NCBI GenBank assembly: GCA_963575745.1
Contig: CAUYUJ010015025.1
Coordinates: 206,144 to 236,143 of the forward strand
DNA length: 30,000 nt
Direction of reading: 5' to 3'
DNA from: Prorocentrum cordatum
Taxonomy: Eukaryota > Sar > Dinophyceae > Prorocentrales > Prorocentraceae
Part shown: positions 1-7,795 of the stretch, piece after piece
Numbering within the stretch: position 1 is the stretch's first letter
Layout: the number at the start of each line of letters is the position of its first letter
Made by a program: the position numbers and the translations under genes
Notes under the pieces: generated by a model
Databases searched by the model: none
What the model saw: only the letters and a program-made list of their open reading frames with translations
What the model was told of the DNA's origin: nothing

Positions 1-181
1 CGGAAGTACGTAAAAGGTGACGTCGCAGCGGAACCGGGTATTTGGGAGGCACGGCCGGCAGAGTCGCCGCCGCCCGTGCGGGCGGCGAGGCACCGTGCGC
101 TGTGCACGCACCTGACGCTGCAGGGCCCGGAGGCTCAGCAGCGTGCCTGAGAAGAAAGCAAGAGTTGAGACGCTTTGGGAA
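1..181. other. Unassigned GC-rich lead-in with a perfect hairpin
   Basis: I recognise no gene here. A perfect 8 bp stem with a 2-base loop lies at 69-86 (GCCGCCCG-TG-CGGGCGGC). The first 30 bases contain GTACGTAAAAGGTGACGT, which resembles the GGTGACGTAAAA stretch of the type-C repeat near 14470, so this may be the edge of a decayed type-C copy (inference). Confidence 0.3.
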
Positions 182-611
182 TCAAGGAGGAGGAGAAGGA
201 GGAGGACGAGGAGGAGGAGGAGGAGAAGGAGGAGGAGGAGGAGGAGGAGGGAGGAGGAGGAGGGAGGAGGAGGAGGAGGAGGAGGAGGAGGAGGAGGAGG
301 TGGAGAAGGAGGTGGAGGAGGAGGAGGGAGGAACAGGAGGAGGAGCGAGGAGGGGGAGGGGGAGGAGGAGGAGGAGGGAGGAGGAGGAGGAGGAGGAGGA
401 GGAGGAGGAGGAGGAGGAGGAGGAGGAGGAGGGGAGGAGGAGGAGGAGGAGGAGGAGGAGGAGGAGGAGGAGGAGGATGAGGAGGAGAGGAGGCGGAGGA
501 GGAGGAGAAGGGAGGAAGAGGTGTAGGAGGGGGAGGAGGAGGAGGAGGAGGAGGAGGAGGAGGAGGAGGAGGAGGAGGAGGAGGGAGGAGGAGGAGGAGG
601 AGGAGGAGGGT
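182..611 (+). repeat. (GGA)n polypurine tract, ~430 bp
   Basis: The plus strand is almost purely purine, in GGA/GAG steps with occasional AAG, CGA, TGA or ATG interruptions. All six frames stay open only because of this composition (poly-Glu, poly-Arg or poly-Gly on plus; poly-Ser, poly-Pro or poly-Leu on minus), so I call no gene. Long polypurine/polypyrimidine mirror tracts can form triplex DNA in vitro. Confidence 0.95.
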
Positions 612-654
612 ATCGGCGTCGACCACATGTCCCTTGCCCTTCGCTGTGTTCCCT

Positions 655-1290
655 GAGCCCTCGTGCGGTGTCGGGTCCTCGTTTTCCTTGACGCCACGCC
701 GTGCGCCCCCCCCCCCCGCCTGTTCCCCTGCTCTCTCCCTAAATATGTTCTCTCCCTCCCCTCTCCTACTCCCTCTCGTGCTCCTCCTCCCTCCACTTCT
801 CCTCCTCCCTCTACTTCTCCTCCTCCTCCTTCTCCTCTTCCTCCTCCTCTTTTCTTGGGCATGCCGTGGGAGCGAGTGCTTGCATCGTCAGCTCCTCCTC
901 CTCTTCCTCCTCCCTCCTCCTCCTCCTCCTCCTCCTCCTTCTCGTCCTTCTCCTCTGGCTGCTGGTGCTGCCGCAGTCGCCCATGATGCTTCTCCAATTC
1001 GCCCGTCCGTTTTGGCACGCCCATCACACGCTTCGTGCAATATTGAGGGGCGTACCCCTCTGGCTCCAGTGGGCGAGCCCGCGTTGGCGCGTGGCTCATT
1101 CGCGCACGGCCTTCAAGCATTCCCGTGTTCCACCAGGCGCCAGGTTCTTTTTCGCACACCCGGGCGCAGATGCCTCGTGCGTGGAGGAGGCAGGAGGAGG
1201 CCGGAGGAGGAAGAGGAGGAGGAGGAGAAGGAGGAGGAGGAGGAAGGCGCCAGTGGGCGTACCAGGTTCTTTTTAGCACACCGGCGCCGT
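655..1290 (-). mobile_element. Decayed copy of the type-A satellite-bearing element
   Basis: The order of parts matches the intact minus-strand copy at 16012-17550. First comes a TCGGGTCCTCGTTTT end motif (about 668-683; intact copy TTGGGTCCTCGTTTT), then a pyrimidine tract (about 720-955), then array-like sequence. TGGCACGCCCATCACACG followed by CTTCGTG (about 1013-1037) corresponds to the intact unit's CGGCACACCCCTCACACG plus CTTCGTG. CTCCAGTGGGCGAGCCCGCG followed by TTGGCGCG corresponds to the CCAGTGGCTGCGTTGGCATG part. The other terminal repeat was not found, so the copy looks truncated. GGA-rich sequence resumes at about 1185-1245. Confidence 0.55.
720..958 (-). repeat. CTC/TCC polypyrimidine tract
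   Basis: The plus strand is nearly pure C/T in TCC/CTC steps with a short GC-containing interruption at about 855-895. It occupies the position, next to the end motif, where the two better-preserved type-A copies carry their own pyrimidine or purine tract. Confidence 0.85.
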
Positions 1291-1925
1291 GGCCCACAAG
1301 GAACTCCAACTCTGCGGCGCTAGGGGGCACCCCTGCATTCGCTCAGTTGTGCAAGCGCAGGGGCTTGCTCGCATGGCCAACCCCTCTTTCGGCCCTGGGC
1401 GGGGGTTCGTCGCCACGAATTGGCGTAGCTCGAGCAGGTGGTCAGGACAGCGACAGACTTTTGAGCCAAACCTGACTGGGATAAGAAAAGTTGGATACTT
1501 GGGGGCGAAAGTGCTAGTGCGACAAAGCCCCAATTGGGATGTCGCAGGCTCGTATTTCTCATGATGCGCCAAGTGCGCGAAGGATGTCCGCGAGCGCATG
1601 GGTCCCTGGCAGCTCGCTCCAAGATGGTGGCAAACAGAGTGTGCGATCATGCGGGACCAACAAGCGGATAACAAGTGGGTGGCACTTATTGCAACAGTGT
1701 TCACAGAGTTCTTGAACGGGCCACGTGCTTCCGCCAGCAGATTTGTCCGAGCCCAGTTGTTTTGAAAGTCTGCGGAGGAGCTTCCCTTTGACAGGGATGA
1801 ACAAGTATTGATGATCTTCGCATTCTGAAACAGATTTTGCCGTCGGTCGTTTGGTATCTACTTTGATGATCCTGGGTTTTTGAGCAAGGGGATGTGATTG
1901 TGCCCGCGTTGTTCTGAGTATTGTC
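1291..1925. other. No recognisable gene; low-complexity falls away here
   Basis: This stretch is not visibly repetitive. A minus-strand open frame (1559-1927, 122 residues) has a CxxCCxxC-like cluster (CEHCCNKC) that could suggest a metal-binding fragment, but I recognise no family. TTGAGCCAAA at 1461-1470 is, on the minus strand, a 10-base match to the dinoflagellate spliced leader. No open frame starts suitably downstream of it, so I treat it as chance. The 3' part may hold an intron or upstream exon of the glycosyltransferase that follows. Confidence 0.3.
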
Positions 1926-2543
1926 ATGGGGGTGCGTTCGGTGCCCTTGCCCTCAAAGGAGGCGATGCCAAGGTATTATTTGCCAGACGAGATGAAGCTC
2001 TTCGGCACGGATCTCACAGATGGTGGAATCGGATGCGCTTTATCGCACATGATGATATGGAAGGACATCATCAGACAGTGTGCAGCAGGAACTGCCAGCT
2101 CTGAGTCTGTGTTCCTGGTTGTGGAGGACGATTGCGAATTCGCGGAGGGGTTCAGCGAAGAGATGCTGTTGGATCGGCTATCGCATGTGCCTTCCGATTG
2201 GGAGCTCGTATATCTGGGTGGGCAGGACTTGATGCACAAACAGCACTTGTACCCAGCCGGGCAAGGCGTCCGTAGGCTCTACAAGGGCTTCCGGGAAACG
2301 ACTGCCTACGTCGTGAACGAGGCGGGGGCGAAGGCGTGCTTGGAGGTCTGTGTGCCAATGTATTGGCAGGCGTGCGGTGGGCAACCGTCAAGTCACACCT
2401 CTGCGCCCACGTCGAGCGTAACTTCTAGGGGGAAGGAATGGACAATGGTGGTGGCACCATCCTCGCTGACAAATCCAAAGCCCCCTGCGGATGTCCTGGC
2501 CAAATGTTGCTGCAGGTTGCAGCGCCGTCTTAGACGCTCTTGA
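1926..2543 (+). CDS. Family-25 glycosyltransferase fragment (probable single exon)
   Basis: This is part of a GT25 domain, the family of bacterial lipooligosaccharide galactosyltransferases and animal collagen galactosyltransferases, which move a sugar from a nucleotide-sugar donor to an acceptor. Visible family signatures are GCALSH followed by IWK (residues 36-46), the acidic VVEDDCEF motif (65-72; family pattern LEDD, the likely metal or donor site), DWELVYLGG (91-99), and TTAYVVNEAGAKACLE (125-140; the family's Tyr-Ile/Val then GAK step). Similarity stops at about residue 148 (position 2369). There CAG|GCGTGC could be a GC-type splice donor, a donor class common in dinoflagellates; the last ~57 residues are probably intron read-through. 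The usual N-terminal strand and the C-terminal third of the domain are missing, and no matching exons were seen nearby. The ATG at 1926 is simply the first in frame; the true exon may begin after an AG such as that near 1956. It is either one exon of a spread-out gene or a gene fragment. Confidence 0.65.
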   Translation: MGVRSVPLPSKEAMPRYYLPDEMKLFGTDLTDGGIGCALSHMMIWKDIIRQCAAGTASSESVFLVVEDDCEFAEGFSEEMLLDRLSHVPSDWELVYLGGQDLMHKQHLYPAGQGVRRLYKGFRETTAYVVNEAGAKACLEVCVPMYWQACGGQPSSHTSAPTSSVTSRGKEWTMVVAPSSLTNPKPPADVLAKCCCRLQRRLRRS

Positions 2544-3080
2544 GACAGAAGGTCCGAGGTTGCCAAAGTCATCCAGAAACAAACAAAAAAGGGTTGGACA
2601 GTTTGGGCCTCTTGGGACTGCCTCCAAGGCCTCTAAGACGGCCCGAGTGGCGCCCACTGGAGCTCCCGCGACACGGGGATCTGGGCCCCAGAAGGAGCAT
2701 TTTCAATTGTCCACACAAAGAAATCGAAGGAGTTCGAGGGCACTTCACTCAGTGCCTACCAGACGGTGGCGGACTTCATGTGAGATGATCAAGACAGGGC
2801 CTCGCTTTCGAAGAATCGAATACGTTGCATCTCCCCCTCGGCGGATGCTGGCGGATGGCCGACGGAAGCCAGCGTGCAGAACGAGAGCGGCTCCGCTGGC
2901 TGAAGCCAGCGGGAGGTCGACGTAAACGGAAGTTGGTGGACGCGATATGCCGCGTCAAGCTTTTTTTTAGGGGGAGGGATTCTGGACCAGGCCATGTGTG
3001 CGTGTGTGGAATCACGTGTGAGTACATCCGAGGTGGGAATTTATCCACAACCACCAGGGGGTCAATCTTCGCGGACCTCC
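2544..3080. other. No recognisable gene; possible intron or intergenic DNA
   Basis: Short patches at about 2600-2670 (GGGCCTCTTGGG, CCTCTAAGACGGCCCGAG) resemble decayed type-C repeat units in both orientations. Nothing else was identified. The open frames on both strands lack recognisable motifs. Confidence 0.3.
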
Positions 3081-3082
3081 AC

Positions 3083-3191
3083 AGGCGGTGGATATGGATA
3101 GATTCGAGCCCCTGGGGGCCAACATATATCCATATCCGCCGCCCGCCTGGGCATTAGGACGTCGGTTCCCAGGCGGTGGATATGGATAAAT
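3083..3191. repeat. Three copies of GGCGGTGGATATGGATA, one inverted
   Basis: GGCGGTGGATATGGATA occurs directly at about 3085-3101 and 3173-3189. Between them lies an inverted version (ATATCCATATCCGCCGCC) at about 3125-3142. The CCCAGGCGGTGG end of the third copy also pairs with CCGCCCGCCTGGG at about 3140-3152, giving an imperfect hairpin with a loop of roughly 15 bases. It may be the remnant of a small inverted-repeat element. Confidence 0.7.
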
Positions 3192-3590
3192 CCCCGCCTC
3201 GCAGTATGTGCATCGTGTGTGTGTGTGTGTGTGCGCGTCGCCCCGCAATCTCAAGTGAGTCGCGTTCAGCGGCTTCGCCGGGCCGCTCGCGTTTGCATGT
3301 CGCCATCTTCTTCGTGTGCAGAGGCTCCCGTCCTTACGCCCCCGCACTCGTCAGCCTGCGCCCTTGGTGGTAACCCTTGGAACCGTCTATCGAATCTCCC
3401 GGGGTTCTCCGTAGCACTCTGAGTAATTAACTTTTCTCCGAGGGGTGAGAATCGCCGAGCAATACCGTGATAACCACGACTGATTAATCTAGTCGATGAT
3501 TCCGCGGGGGTGGGGAGTAAGACGAGTAAGACAGCCCAAGGGAGGCCTCAAGACGGCCTCTCCCGATCCTCGTTGAACTCTGTCACGCTC
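3192..3590. other. Intergenic DNA with a short TG run
   Basis: A (TG)n run lies at about 3214-3234. The rest, including an AT-richer patch at 3420-3500, contains nothing I can assign. About 3520-3560 has two short type-C-like steps (AAGACAGCCCAAGGGAGG, CAAGACGGCC). Confidence 0.4.
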
Positions 3591-3708
3591 CGATTGGAAT
3601 ACGATTGTCATCTCATTGGGTCCATGTTGCAACCCTCTTGGGATCTCATTGGAATCGGATCGGGGTCTTGTTCGAATCCTGTTGGGATCCTGGTGGGATC
3701 CCGCGCTG
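3591..3708 (+). repeat. Degenerate ~17-22 bp tandem repeat, GGGATC-rich
   Basis: Repeated steps resembling CTTGTTGGGATC / CATTGGAATC recur about six times (TTGGAATACG, TTGGGTCC, TTGGGATC, TTGGAATCGGATC, TTCGAATCC, TTGGGATCC, TGGGATCC). The copies are too diverged for a firm unit length. Confidence 0.45.
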
Positions 3709-4692
3709 AAGGGTCTGGGGACGGGATACCAGTTCCAGCGACGAGAAGCGATTTGGCTTCACCAGAAAAGGGGAAAGGGGGTTCGATGATGCTTCCCAGG
3801 GTTCACTGATCTAGGCGTGTCTCGCGCTAGAGCTCGCTGCATTGGGTCAGCCGGCCCGGAAGTAACAAACAGTTTGTGTGTGTGCGCGTGTGTGTGCGTG
3901 TGTGTAAATGTGCGTGATCTTTGGTCCCCACACCGCGTGATCTCGCCCGGCCGCGCGCGCTCTCCAGGTTGGTTGCCTATGCCGTGCCGCTGCGCACGTG
4001 GCCGCAGCGCCAAAAAGTGTGTCCGTGTACGATTGGTGTGCTTCTTCTCAATGGCGCCTGCGTTAGTGCTGCGCCGGCCCATTTCGCGTCGCACCTTCTT
4101 CAAGTGGGCTGCGAGGGAGCAAGTCTCCTACAAATATCACTCCTCCTGCAATATGTATCTGTTGTCACCGTTTGCTCAGGCATCTGCATGCCCCCCCCAG
4201 CACTTTCCGCGTGCGTTCGCGGTGCTGCGTTTTTCTGCATGCGTCGGCCTTCATCCAGACCCCATCTGCAACACCAGGTACTAATTTAGCGAAGCGCGCC
4301 CCACCTCATTACTTGCTGCGGTCCTGTCGCCTGGCCGCTGGGGAAATAAGTGGGCGTTGCGTGTGTATGTGTGTGTTGTGCGACAGAGAGGGAGACAGAG
4401 AATGCGTGTGTGGGACTCTGTTTGTAGCACGGCCGAACCGAAGTGTAAGATCGAGGTCGGCTCGGGAAGGGTACCCTAATGTTCTTCGTGCTTGTCGGAT
4501 GCTTTTGTGCATCCTGGAGAGGGTACCCTCGGATGTTCTGTGTGTTCTGGGCTGTACAGCGTGTGTGGCTCCCTACGTGTGTAAGCCAGTTGGGAGGTTG
4601 AGTCACGAGCTCGTGTCTGACCGAAGGCGCGACCGTGCCTCTGCCCAACGAGGACGGCGTGAACGCCCCCGCGCCTGTGGGAGGAGCCCTGT
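3709..4692. other. No recognisable gene; TG/GT-rich intergenic DNA
   Basis: TG-rich stretches lie at about 3873-3912 and 4355-4380, with a GAGAGGGAGACAGAGA patch at about 4386. Open frames here have no recognisable domain and are rich in Cys and Val from TG steps. Confidence 0.4.
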
Positions 4693-5172
4693 GTGTGCGT
4701 GTGGATCCCGGTGTGTGTGTGTGTGTGCGTGCGGAGACCTATGCTCGTGGAGCCTGAAGCACGTGGACCCCAATACTCGTCGGCCTTGTTCTCGGCGACG
4801 CACCTGGCCGGCTTGGCGGTTGCCCCCGCGGCGCAGCTCGCGGCCCGCGTCGAGCGGCTGGCAGGCCAGGGCGAGATATCTTGGAGAGCTCGCTGCGCGC
4901 AATGCAGCGGCAACGTGCTGGACCCATGGCTGCGCGACGTGGGCTTCCCGCGCGATGTCTTCGCGGCGCGCGCGGGGCGCCGCGGTCCACGCGCTAATCT
5001 GTCGCCGCTTGCTTCGTCACGCACCGATCAGTCGTTGGCGTCGCGCGCCGATGCGTCGGCTGCTGTGCCGCGTTGCTACGAGTTGTCCTTCTGGGCGCGC
5101 GCCGCTCTGTCGCCCTTCGTTCTGCCGTGTTTCACTTGCCCTTGCTTCGGGGGTGGACAGAACCCCCAATAG
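4693..5172 (+). CDS. Hypothetical open frame, unrecognised
   Basis: This 159-residue frame begins in a TG tract (its first ~15 residues are Cys/Val from the repeat), so the start is arbitrary. From about residue 25 the composition becomes Ala/Arg/Leu-rich with strongly GC third positions, including ALFSATHLAGLAVAPAAQL and a CxxC step (CAQC) followed by WLRDVGFPRDVF. That makes an expressed exon possible but does not identify a family. Shifted frames over the same DNA are also open, as expected of GC-rich sequence. I propose no function. Confidence 0.22.
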   Translation: MCVWIPVCVCVCVRRPMLVEPEARGPQYSSALFSATHLAGLAVAPAAQLAARVERLAGQGEISWRARCAQCSGNVLDPWLRDVGFPRDVFAARAGRRGPRANLSPLASSRTDQSLASRADASAAVPRCYELSFWARAALSPFVLPCFTCPCFGGGQNPQ

Positions 5173-5635
5173 TGACACGTCGATTAGTGAATTGTCCGTT
5201 TTCGGTTTTCGAGAGGGCGCCGTGGCCGTTATTTTCCAGGCTTGCGCCCGCCAGGTTTGGGCCCGAAGTCGTTTTCACTAAACCACGTTTTACTAAAGGG
5301 AGGTCTGTCCATCCCCGATTGCTTCCGCCGCTCCCAGCCTTAGGCCCCGTGGCGTTCTGTTTTCTGTTGGAGGTGGCGCGGCGTTCCTGCCGCCGCTCGG
5401 CGGCGCCCCCCCCCCCCCCCGGCGGCGGCTGCTCGTCGGCCCCCCCGTCCTCCTCTTGGGTCGCGGGGGTTCGCTCGGTCGCCGTCGTCGTCGGTCGCGG
5501 GGCTTGGCCGCGTCGCGGGGTCCCCCTCCGTCATCTTTTCGGGCCCCCCATCTGCTCCTGCCTCGCTTGCTCTTCCCCCCTGTTCCTCGGGTCGTCCCCG
5601 CCACGGGGGTTGAGCCTTTTTGCCGCCTTGAGCTC
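5173..5635. other. No recognisable gene; contains a poly-C run
   Basis: A run of about 14 C residues lies near 5407-5420 beside GGCGGCGG, with mirrored GCCGCCGCTCGGCGGC on its left. The rest is C/T-rich and grades into the CT tract. Nothing else was identified. Confidence 0.4.
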
Positions 5636-5639
5636 TCGC

Positions 5640-5684
<45 letters not shown>

Positions 5685-5746
5685 CCTCTCCCTCCCTCTT
5701 TCTCTCTCTCTCTCTCTCTCTCCCTCTCTCTCTCTTCTTCCCGGCG
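5636..5746 (+). repeat. (CT)n microsatellite
   Basis: CT dinucleotides run in two blocks (about 5636-5680 and 5698-5740) separated by TTTTTTCCTCTCCCTCCC. Frames across it encode only Leu/Ser or Arg/Glu repeats. Confidence 0.95.
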
Positions 5747-6552
5747 CCGCGTCTCCAGGCCCCCCGAGCTGCTTGCGTTCGATCTGGGTCTCTGGCTCCG
5801 TGCGGGTGCGTTCCCTGTGGCGGCCTTGCATCTGCGACTACCAAGGTAGGTTTGTCCTGCACGCGATGCTTTCTTCAGATTCGGCGCAGACTCGTCATCT
5901 GGGGTTTCTGCGAGCCTCGCGGCGCCATCCGCGTCTTGATTGAGACGTCCTTGGTCGATTTGTTGGCGACCTAGACGGCGGCCCGCGCGGGGCACCTCGC
6001 GTCTCCACTTTCGTTGCTCGAGCGGTACCCTATCGATCTTTTATGATCGGCGCCTTTACTGCAGCCTGTTTTCGGCCAGCTTGGGCGCGTCACCGTCGTT
6101 GGCCCGCTTTGGTGGCGCATGGTGCTCCGTCACCACCAATTTGGCAGTTTACCAATTTCGGTTATGCATCAGGCGTCGCCGGTTCGTAGGTGTGCACCCT
6201 ACCCAGCATATTCGCCAGATCGTAGCTTCTTCAGTGTTACTTGTCCTTCGGCTGGGCTGGCAGCTGTACAGGTTTGGATCTTTTGTCTTCACTGTTGGAC
6301 ATCCTCTATTCAGTGGCCAATTCGCACGTCACTGCTGCTGGTGCGTCAACTTATTGGAGTCGATTTGCTCCGCGTTTTGTTGGCCGTTGCGCATTGGCTT
6401 TACTTCGCTTTCTGCTGTTTTCACCACCAATCTGCACTGCCGTGTCTGGGTTTGTTGTTCATCATGACGCGTTCGATTAGATTCGTCGCAATTGGCACCT
6501 ACATCTGCCGACCGCGCCTGAAGTCCTTCTGCGCCGCCGACTTCAAAGTGTC
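5747..6552. other. T-rich unassigned DNA
   Basis: No repeat array and no recognisable protein. Open frames are Cys/Trp/Phe-rich, as expected from T-rich sequence, and overlap in all three plus frames. About 6469-6550 is the first copy of a diverged duplication described separately. Confidence 0.4.
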
Positions 6553-7215
6553 GGCGCATGTGTGTAATTGTGTGTGCGTGCGTGTGTGTGCGTGTGTGTG
6601 TGTGTGAGTGTCTGTGTGTGCGTGCGTGCGTGCGTGTGTGTGTGTGTGCCCTTTCCGGCCCTCACGGGGGGCGCAAGCCAAGGCGTTGAGCCTCTTGTTT
6701 CTCCTTCGTTCCGCCCCTCCTCCACATTCCGCTCACTTTTTTCGCGCTTCGTCCGCGGCATGAACCCGTTCGCTCTCCGAGCGCACGCCAGCCATCTCCC
6801 TCGTCGCAGTTTTCGCCGTCGCTTGTAGCTGTGTGCGTTCCTTCCCTCGGTCGTCGAGTCGGTCTCGTCTCTCGTCCTCATTTCTTCCCTGCCGTTCACG
6901 CCCGGATGGCATTTGGCGCGGCCTTGTTCTGAGGCCGGCGCTCGCGGGGTCCCGTTCGCTGTTCTTGAGTTGTTTCGCCTCGTCGCTGCGTGCGGGGCCT
7001 CCATCCCCAACAAGAACGTATATGTGTGTGCGCGCGTGCAAACTTATGTGTGTTTGCGTGTGTGTTGTGTGTGTTGCGCTCACCACCCAGTGTTGCACTG
7101 TCCGTGTGCACGTTTTGCACACTGTGCCTTCGATGGCGTTCGATTGTAATTCGCATTTCGATATGTTGCTCGTGCCTCAGGATCTTCTGCGCCGCCGTTT
7201 TGAAAAGTATTTGCT
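6469..7215 (+). repeat. Diverged duplication: 6469-6550 and 7136-7215
   Basis: Both segments start GCGTTCGATT, contain ATTCG in an A/T-rich run, then a CCTxAxGxxCTTCTGCGCCG step and a TTxAAA step. The copies are about 667 bp apart and both lie close to TG tracts. They are too diverged to assign to a known repeat. Confidence 0.4.
6553..6652 (+). repeat. (TG)n microsatellite
   Basis: TG/TGCG alternation of about 100 bp. A second, more broken TG stretch lies at about 7019-7078. Confidence 0.9.
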
Positions 7216-7419
7216 GTTCAACCCTGTTTGTGTGGAGCGCTACGTTTGGGACGCCAGTTTCATTGCAGCCTTGGCGCGCCGCGGGGGTCACCGAGTACAG
7301 AGCGATGTCCGGGCTGCCGCAGCAGCTTATACCCCTTTTTACACCAGGGGCAGTATTCTGAAGCGGCCAACCCCTGCTTGGGGCGGCGATTTCCGAGGCG
7401 GCCTGGTAATTACGCGTCC
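6653..7419. other. Unassigned; weak open frame at 7137-7420
   Basis: The only stretch with a protein-like look is 7137-7370 on the plus strand, including MAFDCNSHFDMLLVPQDLLR and RRFEKYLLFN. It sits in a longer frame (6833-7504) whose upstream part is TG-derived Cys/Val. I recognise no family, and the same DNA belongs partly to the diverged duplication. Confidence 0.25.
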
Positions 7420-7795
7420 TGCATGTGGAGCCTCAGGTGTGTGGATCCCCATGCGTGTGGAGCACTGTGACGGCGACACTATGTGTGGAACCAAATGGAC
7501 GTAAAACGCCACAGGTACCCCTGTGTGTGTGTGTGGCACTCCAGCGTGTTGTGCTTGAATATGTGTGTGTGTGTGTCTGTGCGTCTGTGTGTGTGTGTCT
7601 GTGTGTGAAGCCATGTGTGTGCGGAACCTTTGATGTGAGGAGCCCTATATTCATGGCGCCCCATGTATGTGTGGGACCTTGTAAATTGTCAGCCCTATGT
7701 GTGTAGGGGCTCGAGTGTGTGGAACCTTTTGTGGGCAGCCGTATGAGTGTAGAACCCAATGTGTGCAGAACCAAATGCGTGTGGAACTTTTTACG
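7420..7795 (+). repeat. Degenerate ~16-20 bp minisatellite, ATGTGTGTGGAACC-like
   Basis: Steps such as ATGCGTGTGGAGC, ATGTGTGGAACC, ATGTGTGTGCGGAACC, ATGTATGTGTGGGACC, GTGTGTGGAACC, ATGAGTGTAGAACCC, ATGTGTGCAGAACC and ATGCGTGTGGAAC follow each other, with purer GT runs at about 7523-7535 and 7560-7608. It could have arisen from a GT microsatellite that acquired a GAACC spacer (inference). Confidence 0.7.

Noticed and set aside
182-1330. A 382-residue minus-strand protein across the GGA tract
   Set aside because: More than half is poly-Ser, poly-Leu or poly-Pro from the repeat; the remainder overlaps the decayed type-A copy.
1461-1470. A 10-base spliced-leader match on the minus strand (TTTGGCTCAA)
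   Set aside because: No suitable open frame follows on that strand and the rest of the leader is absent; treated as chance.
3666-3680. A possible tRNA B-box (GTTCGAATCC)
   Set aside because: There is no A-box or cloverleaf upstream; the motif belongs to a degenerate GGGATC-rich repeat.
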